Positions 34,278-42,081 of a DNA stretch of 64,000 nt are shown here, one piece after another. The stretch is from Candidatus Fluviicola riflensis (GTDB lineage Bacteria > Bacteroidota > Bacteroidia > Flavobacteriales_D > Crocinitomicaceae). The stretch covers positions 2,034,641 through 2,098,640 of the forward strand of contig CP022585.1 in the NCBI GenBank assembly GCA_002243285.1. Reading direction: 5' to 3'. A program made the translations under genes and the position numbers. The notes under the pieces are model-generated. The model saw only the letters and a list, made by a program, of their open reading frames with translations. It searched no databases and was not told where the DNA came from. Every line of letters starts with the position of its first letter. Position 1 is the stretch's first letter.

Positions 34278-34333
34278 GAAACTTGTTTTACTACTGTTAA
34301 GTACCATAACAGTGGATTAGTTAAAACAAGCAA

Positions 34334-34467
34334 GGCGTGGTACTTAGTACGCTCCGTCACTCTGGATCGCCAAACCCAACAACACGGAACAAACCATACC
34401 ACGCCCTTTTTCTGGGCTGATAGTCTATTTCTCGTGTTGTCATTTTAAATTGGCGATTTGAGTGACG
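34334..34467. repeat. Non-coding segment with several nested inverted repeats
   Basis: Three pairings are visible. GGCGTGGTA (34334-34342) pairs with 34397-34405, and TCCGT (34353-34357) with ACGGA (34384-34388). The near-perfect CGTCACTC..ATCGCCAA (34355-34373) pairs with 34450-34467; this last excludes the second, so two folds compete. It lies between the start of a minus-strand gene and the IS1595-type element. Function unknown; it could be an RNA, a recombination site or IS-associated DNA. Confidence 0.7.
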
Positions 34468-34474
34468 CGAGATA

Positions 34475-35575
34475 GCTAACGCTTACTTATATGTATAATT
34501 TCTGTTCTATTTCATTCGCATAAATTGTTCTATAAAGTTACGAAATTTACCACTTACGAGAGTGGTCAGAAGCCATTGACCAAGATAACCGTTTGTTTAG
34601 CCCCTGATTCAGAGCGGTTAAGAACCGACCAAGCTCGGTTTCCTGTCTTGTATTCCAACGGAACTCGAATTCATGGCAGTAACGGTAAAGGAGATGCTTA
34701 CTGGTAAAATGATATACTCCAAAGATTCCTTTCTTCAATTGGCTCCAAAAGCATTCGATTGTATTGGTATGCCCGCCATCGATAACGTATTGCCCCTGAC
34801 CGTGATTAACGGCGAAGTGAGCTTCGAAGTAACGGTCTATTCCAATATAGCTTCGATATTCATCTGTATGTATAACGCTAGTGTCTGAAATGAAATGTCG
34901 AGCTAACGCTTGCAAGCCTGCTCCGCAAAGGTTCTTAACGTGTATTATCTTTACGCGTCCTCCTTTGCCTCTCTCGACCATTCCATAAATAGCGCATTTG
35001 TCTATTAAAGCTCTTCCTTGATTGCCTTTCACTTTCTTGTCCCAGTGCCGGTTCTTATTCTTGCCGCCTACGAATGTTTCGTCCAGTTCCACTTCTCCAG
35101 AAAGACGGAGTGTTTTGTCAGTCATTGCGTGACGGATGCGATGAAGCATGAACCAAGCTGTCTTTTGGGTTACTTTCAGTTTCTTGGCTAAGCCGTAAGA
35201 GGAGAAACCCTTTTTATTGTTTACGAAGATGTACAGAGCGTAGAACCATTTCCTTAGACTTATTCTTGTCCCGTGTAAGAAAGTTCCGGAGGTAACGGAA
35301 AAAGTGGCTTTGCACGAGGAACATTTGTAGAACTTACCGCCGTTCATAATGTAAAGTTTGTCCTCGTGGCCGCAGGTGCACTTGGGCTTGCCGTTCCAAC
35401 GATGATCCATTAGCCATTCACGGCATTTGTCATCTGTGTTGAAGAAGTCTGCGAAGTCTAGATCGGATGTTATTTCAGTGAAAGCGTTCATTTGGCGAAT
35501 TTTGAGTGCTTTCAAAATTTCGCAATTTGTTTTGAATATCCGAAATGGATGAGCAAAAAGGTGTTATGCGTTATC
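34475..35575 (-). mobile_element. IS1595-family insertion sequence (ends approximate)
   Basis: Boundaries are proposed from an imperfect inverted match, GCTAACGCTTACT at 34475-34487 against GATAACGCATAAC read inward from 35575 (9 of 13). No target-site duplication is visible next to these positions, so the ends may be wrong or eroded. The single transposase gene lies inside. Confidence 0.45.
34547..35515 (-). CDS. IS1595-family (ISXO2-like) transposase
   Basis: 322 aa, apparently intact. The N-terminal zinc ribbon has cysteines at 46, 48, 65 and 68, followed by an HTH (GLAKKLKVTQKTAWFMLHRIR) and the DDE_Tnp_IS1595 core. Core motifs are Asp145 (ELDETFVGG), Asp218 (IHTDEYRSY), the NTIECFWSQLKKG segment (251-263) and Glu282 region (CHEFEFRWN). 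It moves DNA by cut and paste or replicative transfer. The intact frame suggests recent or current activity. Confidence 0.9.
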   Translation of the reverse strand: MKALKIRQMNAFTEITSDLDFADFFNTDDKCREWLMDHRWNGKPKCTCGHEDKLYIMNGGKFYKCSSCKATFSVTSGTFLHGTRISLRKWFYALYIFVNNKKGFSSYGLAKKLKVTQKTAWFMLHRIRHAMTDKTLRLSGEVELDETFVGGKNKNRHWDKKVKGNQGRALIDKCAIYGMVERGKGGRVKIIHVKNLCGAGLQALARHFISDTSVIHTDEYRSYIGIDRYFEAHFAVNHGQGQYVIDGGHTNTIECFWSQLKKGIFGVYHFTSKHLLYRYCHEFEFRWNTRQETELGRFLTALNQGLNKRLSWSMASDHSRKW

Positions 35576-35600
35576 GCATTCTGAATAAGCCGTCGAACAT

Positions 35601-36071
35601 TTATCTGAACGTATCGGCATCCTTGATTAGAATGAAGTTCTTATAACGGTCAAAGAATTGCTCAAAGTAATACTCTTTACCCTCCAAAAGAGGTTCTCCT
35701 GGCACGATCTCACTGGAGAATAAGAACAGCTTGTTCGCTTTGAGCGCTTTCTCCGCTAGTTCATTAAACAGTTTTCTTTTGGAGTACATTTTGGGATAGG
35801 ACAATCTCAACAATCGACGCGCTTGTAAGTTATTGAAGTCTTCACAATAGTCTCCAGTTTCTAGCGTGTAGTCTTTTATGGAATAGTGGAAATTTCTCAG
35901 ATTGAAAATTGGGTTTTTTAGCTCTTCGGTATTGGAATAGCTCTCTAGGTGGTATGATTTACCTACTCCAAATAATACGTAATCAAACCCTTCTTTATGT
36001 AAAAGCGTGCATAGTTCTCCTGAAACAAAATACTTTGCTCCAACAACCAACGCTACCCGTTTCTCCTCCAT
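35601..36071 (-). CDS. Orphan hypothetical protein
   Basis: 156 aa, soluble. The N-terminus RVALVVGAKYFVSGELCTLLHKEGFDYVLFGVGKS (in pieces) looks like a Rossmann-type beta-alpha unit with a short GxxxxS turn. The rest is helical and basic/aromatic. No family is recognised. It lies between the IS element and the histidine kinase gene in the accessory patch, divergent from the kinase with only 64 bp between starts. Confidence 0.6.
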   Translation of the reverse strand: MEEKRVALVVGAKYFVSGELCTLLHKEGFDYVLFGVGKSYHLESYSNTEELKNPIFNLRNFHYSIKDYTLETGDYCEDFNNLQARRLLRLSYPKMYSKRKLFNELAEKALKANKLFLFSSEIVPGEPLLEGKEYYFEQFFDRYKNFILIKDADTFR

Positions 36072-36099
36072 TTGTTACAGTTTGTTTTCTGTAACTTTG
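36071..36099 (+). promoter_or_regulatory. Predicted promoter of the histidine kinase gene with inverted repeat
   Basis: TTTG (36071-36074), 17-bp spacer, TAACTTTG (36092-36099). The inverted repeat GTTACAG (36074-36080) / CTGTAAC (36089-36095) spans the promoter and could be an operator. Confidence 0.55.
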
Positions 36100-36135
36100 G
36101 TTTAAGAAATTAAAGTAAGTTAACGCCTTAATCAA

Positions 36136-37338
36136 ATGCCGAATACATACTCAAAGCACCGGTCAGAATTTCACGAGCAAACCAGGTACAAACTTGTATT
36201 TAACCTATGTGTTTTATTTACGGTATTGCTTTCGGTCATTACGGTTGTTAATATTTCCATTCCACATTACAATGCCACCCCTGACTTTTTCGCGCTCGGA
36301 GTAGCCGTTGTCGGTTTGATCATACTGATGAAAACGAAAAACTATAAGCTGGTCGGTTATTTTGTGTCGGTCAGCTGTTTTTTCATCATCACGCTCGTCT
36401 TTTTCATGCTTAAAACCTTGCATTATACCACACCCGGCTGGATGATCGTCAATATTATCTTCACCTATTTTGTGCTGGATAAATTGTGGGGCGCAATCAT
36501 GTTGATCCTTCATTTTGCAGGATTTTTCGTTTATCTTTTTTATTTACATAACGAAAATGTGCAATCAATTTTACCGTACACAACCCAGGATATCTGGGTG
36601 TTTGTTTTGGAATACGGAATCATTGCGCTGGCAATCGGGAATCTGCTGCACATGTACATGCGCACTACCAATTACTCCGAAAAAACATTGACATCCAATA
36701 ATTTACTGCTTGTCAAGCAAAACAGTCTGATTACAAAGCAAAACGAGGAAATGGAAATCATGCTGAAAGAAATTCACCATCGTGTGAAAAACAACCTGCA
36801 GATCATTACCAGTTTATTACGCTTGCAGGCCGAAAACAACAATCCGGACAATCGAGCGATTTTTGACGAAGCTATTGATCGTGTCAATGCAATGGCGACG
36901 ATTCATGAGAAAATTTACAAATCGGATGCTTTGTCGAATTTTGACCTGGAGCATTACCTGATTTCGCTATCGGATGATTTGTTACGGAATTACGCCATTG
37001 ACAAAGAGATTCAGGTCGATTTACAAGTCAATACAACCACTGTTTATTCGAAAAGTATTGTTCCGCTGGCATTGTTATTCAATGAATTGATCTCCAATTC
37101 GATCAAACATGCGTTCAATGATCAGGAAGTGCCACAAATTGGAGTTTCCATCGAAAGTGAAGATGATCACCGATTAAAAATGATCTATACAGACAATGGA
37201 AAATGGGTCGAAAATGAAATCGCTTCGTTCGGACAGGAATTGATTGAGGCGATGACGCAGCAAATGGAAGGAAGTTTTGAGCGAATAATTTCGGAAACAG
37301 GGACACAATATACGTTCGAACTCGTAAATTTGAGGTAA
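36136..37338 (+). CDS. Membrane sensor histidine kinase (HisKA_2 type)
   Basis: 400 aa. Six hydrophobic helices (about 20-180) carry no recognised sensor domain. A short coiled region follows, then the HisKA_2 box EIHHRVKNNLQIITSLLRLQ with the phosphorylated His at 214 or 215, and a HATPase_c domain (N box LFNELISNSIKHAF; DNGKW). HisKA_2 kinases often signal to response regulators encoded elsewhere, and none is adjacent here. It has its own promoter and is divergent from the orphan gene at 35601. Confidence 0.88.
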   Translation: MPNTYSKHRSEFHEQTRYKLVFNLCVLFTVLLSVITVVNISIPHYNATPDFFALGVAVVGLIILMKTKNYKLVGYFVSVSCFFIITLVFFMLKTLHYTTPGWMIVNIIFTYFVLDKLWGAIMLILHFAGFFVYLFYLHNENVQSILPYTTQDIWVFVLEYGIIALAIGNLLHMYMRTTNYSEKTLTSNNLLLVKQNSLITKQNEEMEIMLKEIHHRVKNNLQIITSLLRLQAENNNPDNRAIFDEAIDRVNAMATIHEKIYKSDALSNFDLEHYLISLSDDLLRNYAIDKEIQVDLQVNTTTVYSKSIVPLALLFNELISNSIKHAFNDQEVPQIGVSIESEDDHRLKMIYTDNGKWVENEIASFGQELIEAMTQQMEGSFERIISETGTQYTFELVNLR

Positions 37339-37366
37339 TGAATTCTTCGAACTTAACGCATAATTA

Positions 37367-38278
37367 ATGCAGGATTCCCTTCAACTGATTGCTGATAGCC
37401 TTCAACTGATTACAGACAGCATAGAACAAGCCGAAGCTCAGCAGTGGGCAGATTCAATGGCTCCTCTCCAGGCTGAATTCCAGAGACAGTATGAAAGCAA
37501 AAATCCGGCTGATGATAACATTGCTGCTACTGTTTTTACGATTCTGACTGTCGTGGTTGTTTTCGGGGGATTCTTGGTTTACAATGTCATCAACAACCGT
37601 TATTGGGAACGAGGAATCTTTCCGCCGTTTATGCTGAACCGGAAAATCAACCGCTACGAAGCAGTCGTTTGCCTTGCAGTGAACATCATTCGGCTTGACA
37701 AAGACATGTATTTCGAGAAACGGGCATACCTGCAACGATTTATGAGTCAGCATCACAGTGAAATTGAGGGGAGCGTGATTGATTCATTTAAATCGTCACT
37801 TTCAGCTCCGGTTTCCACCAAATCAATCGCTTATTGGCTTAATAAACACATCACTTCCGAAAAGAAAACGCAATTGCTCGATTTTTTGTTTGATTTGGCT
37901 ACGCTCGACGGACAAATTGGTCAGAAAGAGTACGCCGAACTGCGGATGTTTTGTCAGCAAACGGGACTTTCCGAGCAATTACTCGAGCAACGGGTTGAAC
38001 AACAGCGTCGCGCAAGAGGCGAGCGATTGTATGAAGAGCAGCAGCGAACAGCCCAACGAACCAATTACACTTCTGTGAACCTGAAAGAAAAGCACATGGC
38101 TACGTTGGAACTAACGGGAATTTTAACGGAAGAGGATCTGAAAAAAGCCTACAGACGATTGGCAAAAGCCTATCACCCGGATGTTGCGGTTGCTGGTAGT
38201 GAAGCTGAATCAGCCGAATTGCAACAGCGTTTTCTGGCAATTCAGGAAGCGTATGATTATCTAAACGACCTGGTGTGA
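37367..38278 (+). CDS. DjlA-like TerB/J-domain protein, copy 1
   Basis: 303 aa. An N-terminal helix precedes a transmembrane segment (about 52-72, AATVFTILTVVVVFGGFLVYN). A TerB-like helical region (about 95-215) follows, then a C-terminal J-domain (about 245-303) with the HPD motif in KAYHPDVAV. It probably recruits an Hsp70 (DnaK) to the membrane. The next gene starts with GTG overlapping the stop (GTGA), and two paralogues follow. Confidence 0.82.
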   Translation: MQDSLQLIADSLQLITDSIEQAEAQQWADSMAPLQAEFQRQYESKNPADDNIAATVFTILTVVVVFGGFLVYNVINNRYWERGIFPPFMLNRKINRYEAVVCLAVNIIRLDKDMYFEKRAYLQRFMSQHHSEIEGSVIDSFKSSLSAPVSTKSIAYWLNKHITSEKKTQLLDFLFDLATLDGQIGQKEYAELRMFCQQTGLSEQLLEQRVEQQRRARGERLYEEQQRTAQRTNYTSVNLKEKHMATLELTGILTEEDLKKAYRRLAKAYHPDVAVAGSEAESAELQQRFLAIQEAYDYLNDLV

Positions 38279-39033
38279 TTGCGCTGATCGTTGCCGGAAT
38301 AATGGTTATCGGACTGATCACCTGGCTAATTCTGAAACGCTCAAAATCCGAAACACCTTTGCAGGCGGAAGCAGAAATGCCGGTACATTGGCGTTATTCC
38401 GACCGGAATGTGATGTTGGTGTACGTTTATCTTTCAGGATGGCTTGCTCGTAAATCGCCCGGCGATGCAACAGAACGAAATAATTTTATCCAATCCTATT
38501 TTAAGGAACGCTTCAAAGGCGTGGTGTTCGATCCGACCGAAGAGATGCAGCGCGCCTTGAATTATCCTGTCCATGTACGCAGCATCGCTGCCTGGGTAAA
38601 CAAACGTATGCGGAAACCAAATGAGCGCAAGCAATTGATGGATTACCTGATTGCCCTAGCCTGTGATCGTGAACGTACCACGCAAATGCAGTTGGTGGCA
38701 CTGATGCGCTTCGCAGATCTGATCGGAATTCAACTGGCATATGTAGAACAGCAGATCAACTGGTACCGCGAACGTCTGAACCCTGAAGCAGAACCCGATC
38801 CGATGATGGATTTATTGGTCAACAAGCCTTACAAGCGCCGAAACGCGTTGAAAGCCTTGCAGTTAAACGATCCGATTACGGTTGCCGATATAAAAAAAGC
38901 ATACCGGTCTCTTGCCAAACAATACCATCCGGATGCTTTGCAAAGCGCTTCGGAAACGGAAAAACAGCAGGCGCAGCAACGTTTCCGGGAAATCCAGGAA
39001 GCATATGAGCATTTATTAAACGAGGAAGGGTAA
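38275..39033 (+). CDS. DjlA-like TerB/J-domain protein, copy 2
   Basis: 252 aa starting at the GTG at 38275 (4-bp overlap). A TM helix at the N-terminus (IALIVAGIMVIGLITWLIL) is followed by a TerB-like domain with YVYLSGWLARKSPGDATERN and a C-terminal J-domain with HPD in KQYHPDALQ. Same architecture as its neighbours. Probably a membrane-bound co-chaperone. Confidence 0.82.
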   Translation: MIALIVAGIMVIGLITWLILKRSKSETPLQAEAEMPVHWRYSDRNVMLVYVYLSGWLARKSPGDATERNNFIQSYFKERFKGVVFDPTEEMQRALNYPVHVRSIAAWVNKRMRKPNERKQLMDYLIALACDRERTTQMQLVALMRFADLIGIQLAYVEQQINWYRERLNPEAEPDPMMDLLVNKPYKRRNALKALQLNDPITVADIKKAYRSLAKQYHPDALQSASETEKQQAQQRFREIQEAYEHLLNEEG

Positions 39034-39791
39034 TGGCAGTTGTTGTGGTAATTATGGTCCTGCTTGTATTCTTTTTAACTGGCCAGCATAAGAAAAAAGA
39101 CCAGGAGCCGTTGGAAAGAGAGTCGGAACCAACAATCAATCAAGTTTCTTATCTGACACTTTACAATACACGCAATATCATGGTTGTTTACGCATACATG
39201 GCTGGCTGGATCATGAAGCAGAATATTCGTGATTCGCGTGAAAAGATGAAGTTCATTCGTCTTTACTTCAACCGTTACTTTAAGGGTGATAATAACATTT
39301 CGCAAGAAATGACAGCCGCATTACGGAACGAAACCAATGTACATTCGATAGTAAGCTGGGTGAACCGGAAAATGAAAACCGCCAGCGAAAAACAACAATT
39401 GGTAGAATTCCTGATAGCTTTATCCATGGAAGATGGAGCGATTACACAACCTGAATTTGACGCGTTAATTTGGTTTGGTAAAGGAATCGGGTTCTCGGAG
39501 CCTGAATTGGAGCAATGGATTCAGACAAAAAAAGATCAGCAATACCGGCAGCAACAATCACAACAAGCACCGCCGGTTTATAAAACAGCGAATAGAAAAC
39601 AGGAAGCATTGAAAACTTTGGGGGCGAATGAAGCTGTTTCGCCAGCTGAACTCAAAAAATTGTACCGAAAACTGGTTAAAATCCATCATCCGGATGCATT
39701 ACTGAATGCTACCGCTACCGAGAAAGAAAAAGCGGAAGAGCGTTTCATCCAGATTCAGGAGGCGTACGAGTATTTAGTAAATGAAGTTTAA
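39033..39791 (+). CDS. DjlA-like TerB/J-domain protein, copy 3
   Basis: 252 aa, overlapping the stop of copy 2 by one base. N-terminal TM (VVVVIMVLLVFFLTG), TerB-like region with VYAYMAGWIMKQNIRDSREK, and a J-domain with HPD in KIHHPDALL ending EAYEYLVNEV. Three copies in a row with conserved order point to tandem duplication and perhaps a hetero-oligomer. Confidence 0.82.
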   Translation: MAVVVVIMVLLVFFLTGQHKKKDQEPLERESEPTINQVSYLTLYNTRNIMVVYAYMAGWIMKQNIRDSREKMKFIRLYFNRYFKGDNNISQEMTAALRNETNVHSIVSWVNRKMKTASEKQQLVEFLIALSMEDGAITQPEFDALIWFGKGIGFSEPELEQWIQTKKDQQYRQQQSQQAPPVYKTANRKQEALKTLGANEAVSPAELKKLYRKLVKIHHPDALLNATATEKEKAEERFIQIQEAYEYLVNEV

Positions 39792-39793
39792 CG

Positions 39794-39949
39794 ATGTTAC
39801 AATCATTCGGTCGGTCAGGGAAGTACATCATTCGCGAGAGTGAACACCCCGATGGCGTGATTGATTATCGTATAGCTATTCTCATTGTTTTGGTCGCGAT
39901 AACGGTTTGTGCAGCTTTCAACGTTATTGAAAGGAATAAAAAGCGCTAG
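39794..39949 (+). CDS. Small single-TM protein (51 aa)
   Basis: ATG at 39794, only 2 bp after the third DjlA-like gene. A polar N-terminus (residues 1-26) is followed by one hydrophobic helix (IAILIVLVAITVCAAFNVI) and a basic tail ERNKKR. The 3' end overlaps the minus-strand gene by 26 bp. Its place at the end of the DjlA-like operon suggests a partner; no homologue is recognised. Confidence 0.55.
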   Translation: MLQSFGRSGKYIIRESEHPDGVIDYRIAILIVLVAITVCAAFNVIERNKKR

Positions 39950-40916
39950 TATTCTTAAAAAACGCATGCTCATTCAACTCTTTCACCGGCTTCAGGTATT
40001 TCCGCAACAATTCCCATTTTTCAGGTGATTCCTCCAATGCAAGCGCAATTCCTTTCCGGTGTTTTTTTAATGCATCAGTAATGGCAGGCGGAGAAATAGA
40101 CGGTTGCATGTGAGCCGCAATTGTTTTTCCGTTCACAATCAATCCGCTGTGGTATGCCATTCTGGCGGCAGCTTCGTATTTATCCAGGATCAAAACCGCG
40201 CGCTGATTTGGTGATAAAATGCGTGGAACCTCAATCGTTGGCGCAGGCTTTCTCGGTGAAAGATGAGTTACATTCAAGCTGATCACAGTGTTCACTGGTT
40301 GTGTGAATCGAGCTAATTGAAGCGCCGAATCCAATTGTTGGATCAATTCACTTTCTGTCAACGACACGTCAAGAGAAGTGTGGAAGTCGGGTGGAAGTAT
40401 GATTTCTACCGTTTGTACTCGTTTCCACTGTGTAATTAAACGTGTTAGTCGTTGGTTGGAAGAACTGACGGTTGTTTGTAATTTTTGCTCCAATCCATTG
40501 ATTTGCTGTTGTTGGCGTTCAATCAGTTCGCCCGCCTGAATGCGCCATTGCCAGTCGTGAAGTTTTTCCTTTAGTAAGGATACGGTAAGTGGCAGAAAGA
40601 GCGATTTCTCGGCCGGAACAGCAATAAGGACCTGAATTTCATTGAAACCAGCCATTTGAAAAAGTAATCGATTCTTCTGACCTGTTCCGGAATAACGATA
40701 AAACGCATGGTTTCCAGGCAATGAAAATGGTTCGCTGCTAAATGTTTGTGCTTGCTGGAGCAGAAAAAACCGTTCTTCAGTGTTGCATAAACGATTCTGA
40801 TCAGAATCAATAAACCGGGTTTCTGATCCTGCTGAAATCCACGCAAACCAAGTACTCTCACCATAAATATGTGAGAACAAGTGACTTGCTTCAGCTGAGA
40901 ATCGTTCCAACTCCAT
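39924..40916 (-). CDS. Hypothetical protein with coiled coil
   Basis: 330 aa, soluble. The N-terminal third is mixed alpha/beta with aromatic residues, the middle is a predicted coiled coil (about 125-165, Q/L-rich: ELIERQQQQINGLEQKL), and the C-terminal third is helical with TLLRKYL-like elements. The end (LSPNQRAVLILDKYEAAARMAY) resembles an HTH-like helical bundle. No family is recognised. A TAATTTAG box 4 nt before the ATG is a weak promoter candidate. Confidence 0.65.
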   Translation of the reverse strand: MELERFSAEASHLFSHIYGESTWFAWISAGSETRFIDSDQNRLCNTEERFFLLQQAQTFSSEPFSLPGNHAFYRYSGTGQKNRLLFQMAGFNEIQVLIAVPAEKSLFLPLTVSLLKEKLHDWQWRIQAGELIERQQQQINGLEQKLQTTVSSSNQRLTRLITQWKRVQTVEIILPPDFHTSLDVSLTESELIQQLDSALQLARFTQPVNTVISLNVTHLSPRKPAPTIEVPRILSPNQRAVLILDKYEAAARMAYHSGLIVNGKTIAAHMQPSISPPAITDALKKHRKGIALALEESPEKWELLRKYLKPVKELNEHAFFKNTSAFYSFQ

Positions 40917-41053
40917 GAGTCTAAATTAAGCAAATTAAGTAGAATTAATCTAATAATTAAGCAATTAATTTAGCGCTTTATCCGGTGAAAATCACTGCTG
41001 AATACCGGAATCAACTTCGCTGAGAAGCCGAATCTTTGTAAAAAAGAAGGATC

Positions 41054-41227
41054 ATGCGGTATTATAAAGGTAATTGTTTAAGCCAGGAAGTTGAAGGAGA
41101 ATTGGTGATTGAAGAGAAAAATCCGGGGCGTCGTTTTCGATTTTGGCGCTATATCTGTTTTCCATTTGTGTTGCTTGTGTGGATTTTTCAATTGGTGATT
41201 TACAAAAGTATGGAGGAGGATAATTGA
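41054..41227 (+). CDS. Small single-TM protein (57 aa)
   Basis: ATG at 41054, TGA at 41225-41227. A polar N-terminal half with acidic residues (EVEGELVIEEKNPG) is followed by arginines and one TM helix (YICFPFVLLVWIFQLVIY). The box AATCTTTG (41031-41038), one mismatch from TAnnTTTG, lies 15 bp upstream of the ATG. The codon pattern looks coding, but no homologue is recognised. Confidence 0.5.
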   Translation: MRYYKGNCLSQEVEGELVIEEKNPGRRFRFWRYICFPFVLLVWIFQLVIYKSMEEDN

Positions 41228-41386
41228 TTTTAAATTATTAATTATCAAGTAGTTAATTATATGTCATGAAGAAATTGTTTAGTTGGGTCTGGAAATCTTT
41301 GAAAAAAAATAAATGTTTTTTGTAACCTGTGTTTAAAACTGCCGTACACTGAACCGAAATTGATTAAGCCGAATAAAAACCTTAAT

Positions 41387-41575
41387 ATGGAACTTACGAT
41401 GATTAATAACGCTATCAGTCAGGCAAAACACAAATTAGCTCGTCACAGAGAATTAGGTAACCAAAGTCAGCTTTCTATTGTTGAAGTTGCACGATTAATG
41501 GACTTGGTTACATTTGGACCCAATTTACCTCATGTAAATACGATGTCGGTGTTTTTCAATTACAGCGCAAACTAG
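41387..41575 (+). CDS. Small hypothetical protein (62 aa)
   Basis: ATG at 41387 (an in-frame upstream ATG at 41360 is possible). Helical basic N-terminus (NNAISQAKHKLARHREL) and a C-terminus with FGPNLPHVNTMSVFFNY. A good terminator follows 22 bp after the stop, which supports expression. Function unknown. Confidence 0.5.
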   Translation: MELTMINNAISQAKHKLARHRELGNQSQLSIVEVARLMDLVTFGPNLPHVNTMSVFFNYSAN

Positions 41576-41597
41576 ATTAGTTGAATTCAGATATAGG

Positions 41598-41627
41598 AGC
41601 CGTTTCCAATTTGGAACGGCTTTTTTG
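41598..41627 (+). terminator. Rho-independent terminator
   Basis: Stem AGCCGTT(t)CC / GG-AACGGCT (41598-41621) then six Ts. Confidence 0.8.
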
Positions 41628-41639
41628 TGTTCAATAAAG

Positions 41640-41698
41640 TTACATTTGTAACATATGTTCAATTACAAATCAAACCAATTAAATGGTTACATTTGTAA
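41640..41698 (+). promoter_or_regulatory. Two TTACATTTGTAA palindromes before the XRE gene
   Basis: Copies at 41640-41651 and 41687-41698, the latter ending 2 bp before the ATG; a half-site TTACAAAT lies between. Each contains TACATTTG, an exact TAnnTTTG box, so a protein bound here would cover the promoter. They are the likely operators of the XRE protein encoded directly downstream. Confidence 0.65.
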
Positions 41699-41700
41699 TT

Positions 41701-42081
41701 ATGGAAATTAAAGACCGCATTCGAATGATTATTGACTCGCAGCGTTTAACTGCCGGAGCTTTTGCTGATAAGATTGGTGTACAACGCTCCAATGTGAGTC
41801 ATGTACTTAGCGGTCGCAATAAACCCAGTTTTGAGTTTATAGAGAAAATGCTGCTTGCTTTTCCTAAAGTGCAGGCGCATTGGCTGCTTACAGGCAAACA
41901 ACAGGCTTTGGAGAATGTGGAAACACCGGTTAGTGTGCCAAAATCACAGCTTGTAATGAAAGAAGAGCCGCCTTTGATGTATGAGAAGCCGGTTCAGGCA
42001 AAGCCGGAGAAATCAATTGTGAAGATTGTGGTGTTTTACAGCGATTTCACCTTCGATACGCATTTGCCTAATGAGCAATAA
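41701..42081 (+). CDS. XRE-family transcriptional regulator
   Basis: 126 aa from the ATG at 41701. HTH at residues about 4-62 ([55 protein letters not shown]), followed by a Pro/Lys/Glu-rich linker and a short C-terminal strand segment ([13 protein letters not shown]). Two copies of the palindrome TTACATTTGTAA precede it, and two more lie 1.6 kb away upstream of the 43414 gene, so an autoregulated local regulon is likely. Its last 14 bp overlap mnmA. Confidence 0.85.
   Translation: MEIKDRIRMIIDSQRLTAGAFADKIGVQRSNVSHVLSGRNKPSFEFIEKMLLAFPKVQAHWLLTGKQQALENVETPVSVPKSQLVMKEEPPLMYEKPVQAKPEKSIVKIVVFYSDFTFDTHLPNEQ

Noticed and set aside
33186..35575. Integron-like attC wording (GTTATGTG near 33190, GCATAAC near 35565) around orphan genes
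   Set aside because: No integrase is seen, the genes face different directions and overlap, and paired core sites could not be matched.
34467..35583. Target-site duplication of the IS1595-type element
   Set aside because: The bases next to the proposed ends (GCGAGATA and GCATTCTG) do not match, so the ends stay uncertain.
41266..41325. 19-residue cationic ORF
   Set aside because: Too short to separate from chance; mentioned only with the small-ORF finding.
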